NCBI RefSeq assembly: GCF_010671925.1
Contig: NZ_JAAHIH010000001.1
Span: 1,653,336 to 1,717,335, forward strand
Reading direction: 5' to 3'
Source of the DNA: Moorena sp. SIOASIH
GTDB taxonomy: Bacteria; Cyanobacteriota; Cyanobacteriia; Cyanobacteriales; Coleofasciculaceae
Length of the DNA stretch: 64,000 nt
The notes beneath the pieces were generated by a model. It had not been told where the DNA came from and did no database searches. It saw nothing but the letters and a program-made list of their open reading frames with translations. The translations under genes and the position numbers were made by a program. This document shows, piece by piece, positions 44,719 through 53,812 of the stretch. Numbering within the stretch: the first letter of the stretch is position 1; every line of letters begins with the position of its first letter.

Positions 44719-45699
44719 ATGGTTATGTCTTCGAACACTCTCAATATTACTTCCACTGCTGAAATTGTCAGCTCTATTAGGGAAAAAGGCTATTACTTCG
44801 CAGAAAGTGCATTAGATAAGATAGAGGCTGACCGGCTCTTAGAAGAAATCGACTTTGATGAGATTCTGATCAATAAAAATGACCTAGGTGTGGTTTGTTC
44901 AGGAAATCAGAAGTTTTTGAGCCATTGCCTGGCCAAGTCGAAGCGAGCCTACGATTTGATTACGTCTCAACAGGTTTTAGATGTTTGTAATGCCTATTTC
45001 CAAGAAAGATATCAGCTGATAAATCACAGGTTTTGTCAGACCCGTCGAGGGTTTCATATGCCCTGGCACACAGACAATAATCTGCTGTACGGTAGTCAGT
45101 TTTTGGGTAAGCACCAGATGCAAGGTCTGATATTTATTATATATCTTTCCGAGCCAAATTTAAGCCCGTTTCAGTATATTGAGGGTTCCCACCTTTGGTC
45201 ATCAAAGTATGACGATGAGATTTATATCAGCGATCGCTGGGTTCAAACGCACTATCAGCAGGATATCAGAACCTTTGAAATAAAGAAGGGCGACCTCATC
45301 ATCTTTGATTTGCATGGTATTCATCGAGCACGCCCGTTTAAAGACAGACATCATGTTCGAAATATTTTTCAGTTCCAGGTCGAGCAAATTAAAGATGAAT
45401 ATCTTGGCCATGGAGAGCAAAATATGGTCAATGCTGGGTTTATCGATAACCCTAGTCCAGACCTTTTCAACTACTTAGGATTTGGCATTCAGCGAAACTA
45501 TCCAGTCTTTCCGAATAGTTCAATCGCAACTATGGCTATGCCAGAGCTAATGAAGTTATATAAGCAGCTTTTGCTCCTGACGTTTAAGGCAATCACTACG
45601 AACCTAGCCAAAGGGCTGCTAACTGGAGAATGGCAGGTGAGTTTAAAACGTAAACTATGGCATCCTAAATTGCCAAGTTCAAACAGCAGAAAGAGTTGA
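44719..45699 (+). CDS. PhyH-family non-heme iron oxygenase, C-terminus altered
   Basis: A 326-residue protein. The facial triad of phytanoyl-CoA dioxygenase-like enzymes is visible: H117 and D119 in PWHTDN, and a distal His in LHGIHRARP (H202), with R204 or R214 for 2-oxoglutarate. YIEGSHLW and [12 protein letters not shown] are further family signatures. Members hydroxylate small molecules, lipids or sugars using Fe(II) and 2-oxoglutarate; here a sugar or lipid-carrier modification is possible. The last codons (AGT TGA) lie at a fusion junction: the stop TGA belongs to a duplicated ABC-transporter tail, so the native C-terminus is probably lost. Confidence 0.85.
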   Translation: MVMSSNTLNITSTAEIVSSIREKGYYFAESALDKIEADRLLEEIDFDEILINKNDLGVVCSGNQKFLSHCLAKSKRAYDLITSQQVLDVCNAYFQERYQLINHRFCQTRRGFHMPWHTDNNLLYGSQFLGKHQMQGLIFIIYLSEPNLSPFQYIEGSHLWSSKYDDEIYISDRWVQTHYQQDIRTFEIKKGDLIIFDLHGIHRARPFKDRHHVRNIFQFQVEQIKDEYLGHGEQNMVNAGFIDNPSPDLFNYLGFGIQRNYPVFPNSSIATMAMPELMKLYKQLLLLTFKAITTNLAKGLLTGEWQVSLKRKLWHPKLPSSNSRKS

Positions 45700-45902
45700 T
45701 TCAGCAGGCATTGGAACAGTTCCAAAAGGAACGAACCGTGATTGTTATCGCCCACCGACTTTCAACCATTGCTGAGGCTGATCAGATTTTAGTGCTAGAG
45801 CGGGGAGAGCTTGTGGAGCAGGGTACCCATAAGTCGCTTCTGCATCAAGGTGAGCGTTATGCACGCTCTTGGAAGTTGCAAAGTAGTCAGGTGGCAGCTT
45901 AA
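45695..45902 (+). pseudogene. Remnant of a second MsbA-type ABC exporter (last 69 codons)
   Basis: Bases 45695-45902 align without gaps to 43717-43924 with about 13 differences. It encodes [20 protein letters not shown], then [20 protein letters not shown] and a TAA at the matching position. Substitutions are mostly synonymous or conservative (VVAHRL to VIAHRL), indicating the parent gene was once functional. The 5' remainder is absent; PhyH coding sequence joins it directly. Confidence 0.92.
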
Positions 45903-46042
45903 TAGACCTCTTGCATAAGTCTCATAAACCGTGGGTGTTGACAAGGCAAAAGGAATCCCCCCTAACCCCCCTTAGTAAGGGGGGCAGGCAAAAGGCAAAA
46001 GGGATAGATTTTGATTTCATATTTATTTTTGCAAGAGGTTTA
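45903..46042. mobile_element. MITE with TAGACCTCTTGCA-type ends
   Basis: TAGACCTCTTGCATAA at the left and, reversed, TAAACCTCTTGCAAAAA at the right bound 140 bp directly after the remnant's stop codon and 17 nt before the next gene. The interior has CCCCCCTAACCCCCC and a GGGGGGCAGGC complement that can fold. The same end occurs at 29991-30010 and inside the Wza-like gene. Confidence 0.75.
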
Positions 46043-46059
46043 ACAGTTTAAGGAATTTT

Positions 46060-47136
46060 ATGAAACTTTTTATTACAGGAATTTGTGGCTTTGTGGGCAG
46101 TACCCTGACTAAGGCGTTACTTGACCATAAAGCAGATTTAGCCATTACGGGTATTGATAACTTATCTCGGTCAGGCTCTTGGCTTAATCGTGAGATTTTG
46201 ACTAAGCAAGGGGTGAAGGTGGTTCATGGTGATATTCGTAATGCCAGTGACTTGGAAGCTTTGGGTCCCTTTGACTGGGTGATTGATTGTGCGGCGAATC
46301 CCAGTGTATTGGCAGGGGTTGATGGTCAATCGAGTAGTCGTCAACTGATTGAGCATAACTTGGGTGGTACGATTAATCTGCTGGAGGCGTGCAAACGTTG
46401 GAATGCAGGTTTCATACTGCTCTCAACCAGCCGGGTATATTCAATTCCACCATTGGCACAATTAAAGGTAGAGGTGCATGACCGGGCTTTTCGGCCTTGT
46501 TTAGCTGACTCGTCTAGTTGGCCAGTGGGATTGAGTGAGCAGGGGATTAGTGAAGCATTTTCAACGGCTCCACCGATTTCGTTGTATGGTTCGACAAAGC
46601 TGGCATCAGAGACGCTGGCTCTGGAGTATGGATTAACTTTTGAGTTTCCAGTTTGGATTAACCGCTGTGGTGTGTTGGCAGGGGCAGGACAGTTTGGTCA
46701 TCCAGGACAGGGAATTTTTGCCTTTTGGATTCATAGCTTTCGGGAAAAGCGATCGCTAAAGTATATCGGCTTTGGCGGTAATGGCTATCAGGTACGGGAT
46801 TGTTTGCATCCTCAAGATTTAGTGTCTTTGTTAGAAAAGCAGTTTACTGAGCCGTTGGTGACGAATAAACCGCGAACTGTGAATTTAAGTGGTGGGGTGA
46901 GCAATAGTATGTCACTGCGACAATTAAGTGATTGGTGTGAAGATCGGTTTGGGGCTAATACGGTGGTTCAAACTGATACGGAACGGCCTTTTGACATTGC
47001 CTGGATGGTGTTGGATTCGACAAAGGCTGCAAATGTTTGGAGTTGGAAGCCTCAGACTAGTATTTATGACGTGTTGAGAGAGATTGCTGAGTTTGCAGAA
47101 GGGCAAAAAGATTGGTGTCAAATCTCTGCTTCATAA
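46060..47136 (+). CDS. NAD-dependent sugar epimerase/dehydratase (SDR, CDP-paratose epimerase-like)
   Basis: A 358-residue extended SDR. The Rossmann loop is GICGFVGS (residues 7-14), then DCAANPSV and LLSTSRVYSIPP. The catalytic Y-x3-K is intact in SLYGSTKLASE. INRCGVLAGAGQFGHPGQGI and GYQVRDCLHPQDL are the nucleotide-sugar-binding signatures of this group. It likely works with the epimerase at 40735 on successive nucleotide-sugar steps; the exact sugar is not determinable. Its promoter region is a MITE. Confidence 0.87.
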   Translation: MKLFITGICGFVGSTLTKALLDHKADLAITGIDNLSRSGSWLNREILTKQGVKVVHGDIRNASDLEALGPFDWVIDCAANPSVLAGVDGQSSSRQLIEHNLGGTINLLEACKRWNAGFILLSTSRVYSIPPLAQLKVEVHDRAFRPCLADSSSWPVGLSEQGISEAFSTAPPISLYGSTKLASETLALEYGLTFEFPVWINRCGVLAGAGQFGHPGQGIFAFWIHSFREKRSLKYIGFGGNGYQVRDCLHPQDLVSLLEKQFTEPLVTNKPRTVNLSGGVSNSMSLRQLSDWCEDRFGANTVVQTDTERPFDIAWMVLDSTKAANVWSWKPQTSIYDVLREIAEFAEGQKDWCQISAS

Positions 47137-47414
47137 GCACATGGCTGAAAATTTTATTTGGTTAATTATTGTTATTGTGACTGTCAGTGTAAATCTATGA
47201 GTTGGCTATTTTATTTATGTATTTATAAAAAATCTGTCCATTGTCACCATTGATTTAGTGAATGATTTTAATTTTTATTTATAAATAACTGAACCAAAAT
47301 GAATGCGATATTGAACTAACCATTTGATAGCTTCAATTTAAATAGTTTTCTAAAAATATAGTTATAGGTTTACTGATATATCAAGACAGTAAACGTATTT
47401 ATTAAGTGCTTCCT
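47137..47414. other. AT-rich spacer
   Basis: No gene and no known repeat are seen. The DNA is strongly AT-rich, unlike the repeat-filled gaps, and possibly holds a promoter for the murB-like gene. Confidence 0.4.
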
Positions 47415-48260
47415 ATGCCACCTATTAAGTCACTCAGCGATAGGAATTTATCGTACTATCGAACAGAACATTATTTTGCAAGATATGCAGAATTTGCCAG
47501 CTTAGAAGACTACAAGGCTTATTACCAATGGGCAAAACAGCAAGGTGTTAAACTTTATATCTTGGGTAATGGTTCTAATACCTTATATCAGAAACAAAAG
47601 GTTAAATCTTTAATTCTTAAAAATAAACTACCTAAAAAGATCGAAGCCTTATCAGCTAACCGTTTTGAAGTATCTTCAACAGTTTTGGTTTTAGAATTAT
47701 TAAAGGTTTGTTTAGACAATTCCCTGGATTCCTTCTATTACCTTGCCTCAGTCCCTGCAACGATTGGTGGAGCACTAGCCATGAATGCAGGACGCGGGCG
47801 CAAGCATAATCTTACCATCTATGATTTTGTCGAGTCTGTTTCTTTCTATGATCATGAAAGCGACACTGTAAAAACCTTAGGAAAAGGAGACATTGTCCAA
47901 GGATATCGACAAACAATTTTTACAGGTGTTCAGTCGCGGCTGATCTTGAGTGCAGTCTTTAAATTTCCCGAGTTGACAACTTTGGGCAATCCAATTATGG
48001 AACGTTGCAGGTGGTCTAAACAATTTCAAGACTATTCTGGACCAAATTGTGGCTCTGTTTTTAAAACTGTCGATTTTCAAATCATGGAAAAGCTCAAGGG
48101 CTTTAGCCTTGGCAATACCAGTTTTTCACAACGGACTGTGAATTGGATTACGAACCATAGCAAAAATTCACGTACAATTTTCTTACTAATTTGGATCACA
48201 AAACTACTGCACCGATTAAAGGGTAAGAAAGCAGAGTTAGAACTTATTATTGTCGATTAG
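47415..48260 (+). CDS. MurB-like FAD-dependent protein in glycan locus
   Basis: ATG 47415 is preferred over GTG 47406; 281 residues. MurB signatures are present: YILGNGSNTL (FAD pyrophosphate loop), VPATIGGALAMNAGRG, and the C-terminal domain's NCGSVFK with the catalytic-type Ser, followed by NTSFSQRTVNWITN and a final Glu in ELELIIVD. MurB reduces UDP-GlcNAc-enolpyruvate to UDP-MurNAc. Family divergence (several substitutions, short C-terminus) suggests a paralogue making a lactyl- or muramic-like sugar for the surface glycan rather than the housekeeping enzyme. The pyruvyltransferase gene follows after 9 nt. Confidence 0.82.
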   Translation: MPPIKSLSDRNLSYYRTEHYFARYAEFASLEDYKAYYQWAKQQGVKLYILGNGSNTLYQKQKVKSLILKNKLPKKIEALSANRFEVSSTVLVLELLKVCLDNSLDSFYYLASVPATIGGALAMNAGRGRKHNLTIYDFVESVSFYDHESDTVKTLGKGDIVQGYRQTIFTGVQSRLILSAVFKFPELTTLGNPIMERCRWSKQFQDYSGPNCGSVFKTVDFQIMEKLKGFSLGNTSFSQRTVNWITNHSKNSRTIFLLIWITKLLHRLKGKKAELELIIVD

Positions 48261-48269
48261 GTATATATC

Positions 48270-49382
48270 GTGAAAGTTGGTATTATTACTATTCACCACA
48301 CATCTAACTATGGTGCGGTTTTACAAGCCTTCGCTCTGAGTCAGTTTATTCGCTCTCAGGGTCATGAGGTTGAGATTATTGACTACCAACCTCAGGCTGC
48401 CAATGAATTCTATTGGAAAGCGATGCGCTTTCTTAACCGCTCAGGACTTTTGGGTATGCCAAGGTTTGATCAGGCGTCTTTCAAGCGATATTGGAAATAT
48501 ATTAAATTTCAAAAGTTTTTCAAAAAATATCTACCCTTAAGTAAAACAAAATTTTCAGATAGAAACTCACTAAAGCAACATGCTCATCAATATGATTTAG
48601 TTATTGCTGGCAGTGATCAAATCTGGTGCTTGGATAATCCTTTTCGTGGTTTTGATCCGTCTTTCTTCCTAGACTTCATAGCATCCGACACAGGCTGTGT
48701 TAAGGCCAGCTATGCAGCTAGTTGCGGATCATCAAACACATTTGGAGATAGAAAAGATGAGATTAGTGGCCTGATTAATCAGATCGATCATATTTCTGTT
48801 CGCGATGGTAATAGTCTTCGTTTAGTAAAACAAGAGTGTGGACGCGATCAAGTAACCTTAGTACTTGACCCTACATTTTTGGGTGATTATCGACAGCTAA
48901 TAGCAAAGCCAAGGCTTAAAAATAAATACCTTTTACTATACAAACACGGTGCTTTGAATGAAAGGGAAAATTGTCTGATTAAGAAAATAGCCGACAAAAA
49001 GGACTTAGATATTGTTTCGGTCGGCAGCCATAGTTCCCTTGCCAAGCATAACTTTGCAGAAGCTGATCCCAAAGAATGGTTAGGATTGTTTAATCAGGCA
49101 GATCATATTGTTACGAATACCTTCCACGGAACTATTTTCTCCCTACTTTTCAAACGAAATTTTACAGTTATTGCTAACCCATCTAAACAAAATAAGATCC
49201 AAGACCTCTTAAGCAGATTTGGCTTAGATAAAAATATCTTTAACTTCGAGGCAGATGATAATTTTGACTGGGATAACTGTCTTTTGTCTGAAGCTAGATA
49301 CGATGAATTATGGCAAGCTTTTTCTCCTGAGATTGAACATTCTAAACATTTTCTGATGACGATTCTTTCATCACCTGTCTAA
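48270..49382 (+). CDS. Polysaccharide pyruvyltransferase family protein
   Basis: A 370-residue protein from GTG 48270. It starts MKVGIITIHHTSNYGAVLQA, the typical N-terminus of the CsaB-like pyruvyltransferase family, with IAGSDQIW, SYAASCGSSN, ISVRDGNS, LDPTFL and TNTFHGTIFSLLFKR in expected order. Members add ketal-linked pyruvate from PEP to glycan sugars or act as related transferases. It is tightly coupled to the murB-like gene. Confidence 0.9.
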   Translation: MKVGIITIHHTSNYGAVLQAFALSQFIRSQGHEVEIIDYQPQAANEFYWKAMRFLNRSGLLGMPRFDQASFKRYWKYIKFQKFFKKYLPLSKTKFSDRNSLKQHAHQYDLVIAGSDQIWCLDNPFRGFDPSFFLDFIASDTGCVKASYAASCGSSNTFGDRKDEISGLINQIDHISVRDGNSLRLVKQECGRDQVTLVLDPTFLGDYRQLIAKPRLKNKYLLLYKHGALNERENCLIKKIADKKDLDIVSVGSHSSLAKHNFAEADPKEWLGLFNQADHIVTNTFHGTIFSLLFKRNFTVIANPSKQNKIQDLLSRFGLDKNIFNFEADDNFDWDNCLLSEARYDELWQAFSPEIEHSKHFLMTILSSPV

Positions 49383-49471
49383 ATGCTAAATCATAAAATT
49401 GTAAGAGATCACTGTCGCCTAATCTCTATGTCTGGTCAATAGGTTAGCTCTTGTAGAAAGACTATTTAAAT

Positions 49472-50667
49472 ATGCTTAAACACCAAAAATATGAAAACCC
49501 AGACAGTTTTTCACAGCATCAGTCTGAGAAAAAGTTGGGGCTATATAGTTATCGACCTGATATTGATGGTTTACGAGGTGTAGCTGTCCTGGCAGTTATT
49601 GTATTTCATATCAATAAATCATGGCTGCCGGGCGGGTTCACGGGCGTTGATATTTTCTTTGTGATTTCTGGCTGGGGGGGGCGACAAGCGCCAAACCTTT
49701 GCAGGGGAGCTTTTACTTGGCTAAAGCCTACGCCAAGGAAAATTGGTGGCCAACTCCTGACCAGGCAGCAATCAGCAAGAGCAGTATCTCCGATGATAAC
49801 TGCATGAATGGTCTAGATATTAGTGATCATGTTGTGACTAGGGAACAGTTTGAAACGTGCACTATTCCACCTACAACACAAGACAATCTACACATTTTTA
49901 TGATTGGTGATAGCCACGCCTTTGCGTTAGTACCTATGCTAGGTCAAGTACATAATGAAACTGGCATAGGTGTTACCACCGTTTCATCATCAGCTTGCCC
50001 AGTAAGTTTAAATATTTTGCGTAACCGCATTGAAGGTGGTCTATATACAGCTTGTCAAGACTACGTTAAAAGCATGCTTGAACTCGTTCAAGCAACAGCT
50101 AAGCCGGGAGATATTGTTCTTATTGCTTCCCGATATAGGACTTACTTGAGTAGTATCCCACCTATTTCTTGGATTGATACGGAATCTTACCATCGAGGTC
50201 AGTACGACTTGTTCAGGGATGGAAAATTAATTTCTAAGGCAGATGCTCAAAGACAGGTTGCGACTGATCTAATAGAAATTGGTAACCAGTTAGCGGCTAA
50301 AGGAGTAACCCTAGTGCTTCATGCTCCACTGCCAGAGCATCATATCAGAGCTGAGCAGTGCTTGCCAGTTTGGTTTAGTGCTGGCGGGGGACTAAAACCA
50401 GAGTGTACTGTTAGTCGTGAAGAAAATCTGGCACATCGGCAACCCGCGATGGATGTCTTACAGACAGTTGAGCAGGCATTAACAAATGTTTATGTCTGGG
50501 ATGTTTTTGATCAGCTGTGTCCTGGAGAGAAATGTTCACATTTCCGAGATGGTAAACCTCTTTTCCGTGATGATGATCATCTAGCTCTCTATGGGAGTAG
50601 GTCTTTAGTGCCTGACTTTATAGTGTTTTTACAGCAGCATGATTTACTTGAAGACGGCAATGTCTAG
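49472..50667 (+). pseudogene. OafA-type acyltransferase with deleted membrane core; SGNH part retained
   Basis: The first frame (49472 on) gives [20 protein letters not shown] and [11 protein letters not shown], the first ~70 residues of an acyltransferase-3 domain. It then reads through G8 (49674-49681) into a wrong frame that stops at 49807. In another frame (49699-50667) is an SGNH domain: FMIGDSHAFAL (GDS), LHAPLPEH and DDDHLALYGS (D-x2-H). About 250 or more residues with nine or so membrane helices are missing between. Adding one G would fuse both parts in frame. The SGNH half could still be translated from an internal start. Confidence 0.85.
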
Positions 50668-50691
50668 ATAGCAGCGGAGGAATAGAAAAGA

Positions 50692-51591
50692 ATGGTTGCT
50701 AAAGTATCAATTGTCATTCCTGCTTACAATCGAGCTAAGGTAATTGGTGAAACACTCGAATCAGTATTAAATCAAACAGAGGAAAATTTCGAGTGTTTAG
50801 TCGTTGATGATTGCAGCACGGATGAGACTACCCAGATAGTTGCTGGTTTTCAACGCCGAGATGGTCGGATACACCTGATCCGCAATGAAACGAATCGGGG
50901 AGCCTGTTACTCCCGTAACCGAGGTTTAGAACTAGCTAAAGGTAAATTCATCTGTTTTCTGGACTCAGACGATCTTCTGGATGTCAACTATCTTGCTGCT
51001 CAATGCACTACCCTTGATAACTTCCCTGACAGGGGATTAGCAGTCTGCCAAACTTTGCGCTTCCATGGACGAGTTGACAATGCCGATGCGGTTTATGGAG
51101 GGTTGGAGCCTCCAATTACATTGGCACGATATTTACAGTGCCAAATATCATGGTCAACGGCATCTGCTCTGTGGCGTGTACCTGTGGTAAAAAAAGTTGG
51201 TGGATTTCCTTTGCAGCTACCAATGCATCAAGACTGGGAACTGAATGCCCGTTACCTTGCATCAGGGGGTACTGTAGCAATCACACCTAAAACACTTGTT
51301 TACTATCGCGACCAGTGGGAACCGCAGCAAATCACTGCCCGCAACAAAAATGACAGGCTTCGTGTTTTTAGCCTTTATAAGTCTCGAAAGATGGTCTTTT
51401 ATTATGCTTTGAAGATGAACAGCTTAAAGGGAGATGCAAGACTAGCATTATCTCCCCACTTTATTAACTTACCGAGTCAACTGTTCAAATATAGATATTA
51501 CTGGCAAACATTTGACAGCTTATTTGCATCTATCTATCTGTCAAGACACCTATACCCCCTCAAGAAGTTTATGCTTGAAATTATCAGATAA
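50692..51591 (+). CDS. Glycosyltransferase family 2
   Basis: A 299-residue GT-A enzyme. VSIVIPAYNRAKVIGETLESV and VVDDCSTDETTQ form the nucleotide site, FLDSDDLLD the metal-binding D-x-D, and MHQDWELNARYL the acceptor-side acidic motif (ED/QDWE). There is no membrane segment, so it is probably cytoplasmic or peripheral. It adds a sugar to the lipid-linked intermediate; the specificity is unknown. It lies 24 nt after the SGNH fragment, with GGAGG at 50675-50679. Confidence 0.92.
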   Translation: MVAKVSIVIPAYNRAKVIGETLESVLNQTEENFECLVVDDCSTDETTQIVAGFQRRDGRIHLIRNETNRGACYSRNRGLELAKGKFICFLDSDDLLDVNYLAAQCTTLDNFPDRGLAVCQTLRFHGRVDNADAVYGGLEPPITLARYLQCQISWSTASALWRVPVVKKVGGFPLQLPMHQDWELNARYLASGGTVAITPKTLVYYRDQWEPQQITARNKNDRLRVFSLYKSRKMVFYYALKMNSLKGDARLALSPHFINLPSQLFKYRYYWQTFDSLFASIYLSRHLYPLKKFMLEIIR

Positions 51592-51689
51592 ATAGCTGTA
51601 CTTTGGACATAATTTTTTTAAAAAATTTTATCTTATTGGTAATCTTGATGTAGCTCTGGTCATTTTGACTAGTCCTTGTCTTAATATAA

Positions 51690-51856
51690 CCCACATTCCA
51701 CACGTCAATTTCTAGTATACCAAGTAATACGCAAATCCTAGGTAGCTTGGGGATTTTTTTACGTATAAATACTTGATATTTTAAGCTTTTGTGTTTGTCA
51801 AGTTGTCCAAATATCGTAATCATTGCGTATTACATAGTGAAGTGCGGAATGTGGGA
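51690..51856. mobile_element. MITE with CCCACATTCC-type inverted ends
   Basis: Left CCCACATTCCACACGTCAA, right (reversed) CCCACATTCCGCACTTCAC. The match continues at the inner TAATACGCAA on both sides (51726-51735 and reversed near 51822-51831). 167 bp, non-coding, in the gap before the next glycosyltransferase. Confidence 0.75.
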
Positions 51857-51879
51857 TCTAAATAAATTACATTAAATCA

Positions 51880-53037
51880 ATGCGCCTTCTTTTTGTTACC
51901 TCTACACCACCCATACCAACTTGGGGCGGTGCAATGGCCTTTTATCGTCACTTATGCGAGCGTACTGATTTTCAAATCAGCGTCGTTACCGACAATCCCC
52001 AAATTCTGGAATACGAAGTTCCCTACAATTACAGCGTAATTTCCCATGGACGAATCTGGCAACGCCTTTGCCGCACTCGCCTAAGTAAAACAGTTCATTC
52101 TTGGAGTCATATAGCAGGTACTCGACAAATCCCCAATGCTATCATTGAGCAAGCCCAAGACTTCGGTGCAGAAGCAGTTTTAACCGTTGCAGGTAGTTGG
52201 TCTTGGACTGCAAAATTAGCAGGAGATGTTGCTAAACGGCTCAAACTACCCTTAGTAGGTAGTTTTAACGACTGGTGGTATTACAACACCATTCGCCATA
52301 CTTGGCTAGACCCAATCTTAGAACGCAATTTCAAACAATTTTACCAGCACTGCGATCTAGCGCTATGTACCTCTGAGGGAATGCGTGAAGCCTTAGGTTC
52401 CCATCCCAATGCGGTTATCCTCTATCCTACTGGAGCAACTGCACCGACAGAAAACTCTCATAGTGCGATTAATACCAAAGAAAGCTTTACAGTTGCCTTT
52501 GGTGGCAATCTAGGGGATTGGTACGGGCACATGTTAGAGGCTTTAGTAACTGAAGCTACTGACAAGAACCTTAACTTTAAGTTTTTTGGCAGTAATGCTA
52601 GCTGGAGTGCCAATTTTGATACTAGAGTCAAGGCAAGTGGCATTTACCAAGGACAAGTGCCCTTTGCCCAGCTTAAAGCCGAGATGCAGAAGGTTGATGC
52701 TCTATTATTACTAATGGGGTTTGAAGAGAATTGTGCCCTAATTGAACGCACCAGTTTTAAAACTAAGTTTTTAGATTATCTATCCTTTCAGAAACCAATT
52801 TTATTATGGGGACCAGATTACTGTTCTGCGGTAAAGATTGCTCAGGAATTTGACTCAGCAGAAATTTGTACTTCCCCTAAAGCAAAAGACTTCTTGCAGA
52901 AAATAGTTACTTTGCAACATAATCCTGATCGACAGGCAGAATTGGTTAAAAATTCTCAACATATGTATTCTGAAAGATTCCATCCTGACAAAATTCATCA
53001 AGTATTTCTCAAGAGCATGAAAGCACTGGTTGCTTAG
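51880..53037 (+). CDS. Glycosyltransferase family 4-like protein
   Basis: A 385-residue GT-B protein. N-terminal MRLLFVTSTPPIPTWGGAMA (acceptor domain), central VGSFNDWWYYNTIRHTWLD, then TVAFGGNLGDWYG at the start of the donor domain and CALIERTSFKTKFLDYLSFQKPI at the sugar-nucleotide site, with E in place of the usual EGFG. It is probably a processive-step transferase of the glycan unit. The TAG stop is immediately followed by a TATAGC MITE. Confidence 0.85.
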   Translation: MRLLFVTSTPPIPTWGGAMAFYRHLCERTDFQISVVTDNPQILEYEVPYNYSVISHGRIWQRLCRTRLSKTVHSWSHIAGTRQIPNAIIEQAQDFGAEAVLTVAGSWSWTAKLAGDVAKRLKLPLVGSFNDWWYYNTIRHTWLDPILERNFKQFYQHCDLALCTSEGMREALGSHPNAVILYPTGATAPTENSHSAINTKESFTVAFGGNLGDWYGHMLEALVTEATDKNLNFKFFGSNASWSANFDTRVKASGIYQGQVPFAQLKAEMQKVDALLLLMGFEENCALIERTSFKTKFLDYLSFQKPILLWGPDYCSAVKIAQEFDSAEICTSPKAKDFLQKIVTLQHNPDRQAELVKNSQHMYSERFHPDKIHQVFLKSMKALVA

Positions 53038-53156
53038 TATAGCGCTTTTCAATTGGGTGAGGTAGTTTCGTCCTGGGTTTTAGGGAGCAGGGAGCAGGGA
53101 GTAGGGAGTAGGGGTAACAAAATTGAATGTACCTCATAAGTATGGAAAACGCTATA
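53038..53156. mobile_element. TATAGC-family MITE directly after a stop codon
   Basis: Left TATAGCGCTTTTCAATTGGG plus TGAGGTAGTTTCG; right AATGTACCTCATAAG plus TATGGAAAACGCTATA. The interior is TCCTGGGTTTTAGGGAGC with two GGGAGCA and two GGGAGTA. It is 119 bp and ends 8 nt before the next start codon. Confidence 0.9.
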
Positions 53157-53164
53157 GATAACTG

Positions 53165-53812
53165 ATGACAAGAGCCTTGACAAAAATAGGGTTGCTACAA
53201 ACATTAGCACTTTTACCCTACAAAGCCACCTTTAAACCGCCGTTGGTTTACTTTCGGGAACCTTTTTTTAAGTGGCAAAATCAGATACGCACTCGTCAGT
53301 GGCTGCGGCGAGCACAGTCAAAGCAATGCCATATTCACCCCTCTATTGAAATCCGTGGACAGGCAGACTTTGCACCGTTTATTTCAATTGACCGTCACTG
53401 TGTCTTCGAGAAAGATTGTTTAATCTGGATTGCTGATGAAGATGGTGCTCAGCCTGAGCTAACCCTAGAGAGTAATGTCTACTTAGCTCGCGATGTGTAT
53501 TTAGGTGTTTACCAACCCCTAAAGATTGGCCAAAACACAATCATTGGTGCTTATTCTTACATCATTTCGGCAAACCATTGCTTCAAGGAGCGTCACATTC
53601 CCATTCGCTTGCAGGGGTATACCGGAGCTCCGATTCATATTGGTCAGGATGTGTGGATTGGTTGCCATGTGGTGATTTTACCCGGTGTCACCATTGGGGA
53701 TGGAGCGGTAATTGCAGCAGGAGCTGTTGTTAATAAAGATGTTCCCGCCTATGAAGTGTGGGGAGGTGTACCTGCCCGAAAAATTAGTGAGCGTGGTGAG
53801 ACGAAACCATGA
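53165..53812 (+). CDS. Hexapeptide-repeat acetyltransferase (WbbJ-like)
   Basis: A 215-residue left-handed beta-helix protein. Isoleucine-patch hexapeptides run from about residue 60 to 200, with IGAYSYIISANHCF, IHIGQDVWIGCHVVILPGVT and IGDGAVIAAGAVVNKDVPAY, and the usual end motif VWGGVPARKI. The catalytic His is in SANHCF. It transfers acetyl from acetyl-CoA to a sugar hydroxyl. Its stop overlaps the next start (ATGA at 53809), so translation is coupled to the following glycosyltransferase. Confidence 0.92.
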   Translation: MTRALTKIGLLQTLALLPYKATFKPPLVYFREPFFKWQNQIRTRQWLRRAQSKQCHIHPSIEIRGQADFAPFISIDRHCVFEKDCLIWIADEDGAQPELTLESNVYLARDVYLGVYQPLKIGQNTIIGAYSYIISANHCFKERHIPIRLQGYTGAPIHIGQDVWIGCHVVILPGVTIGDGAVIAAGAVVNKDVPAYEVWGGVPARKISERGETKP

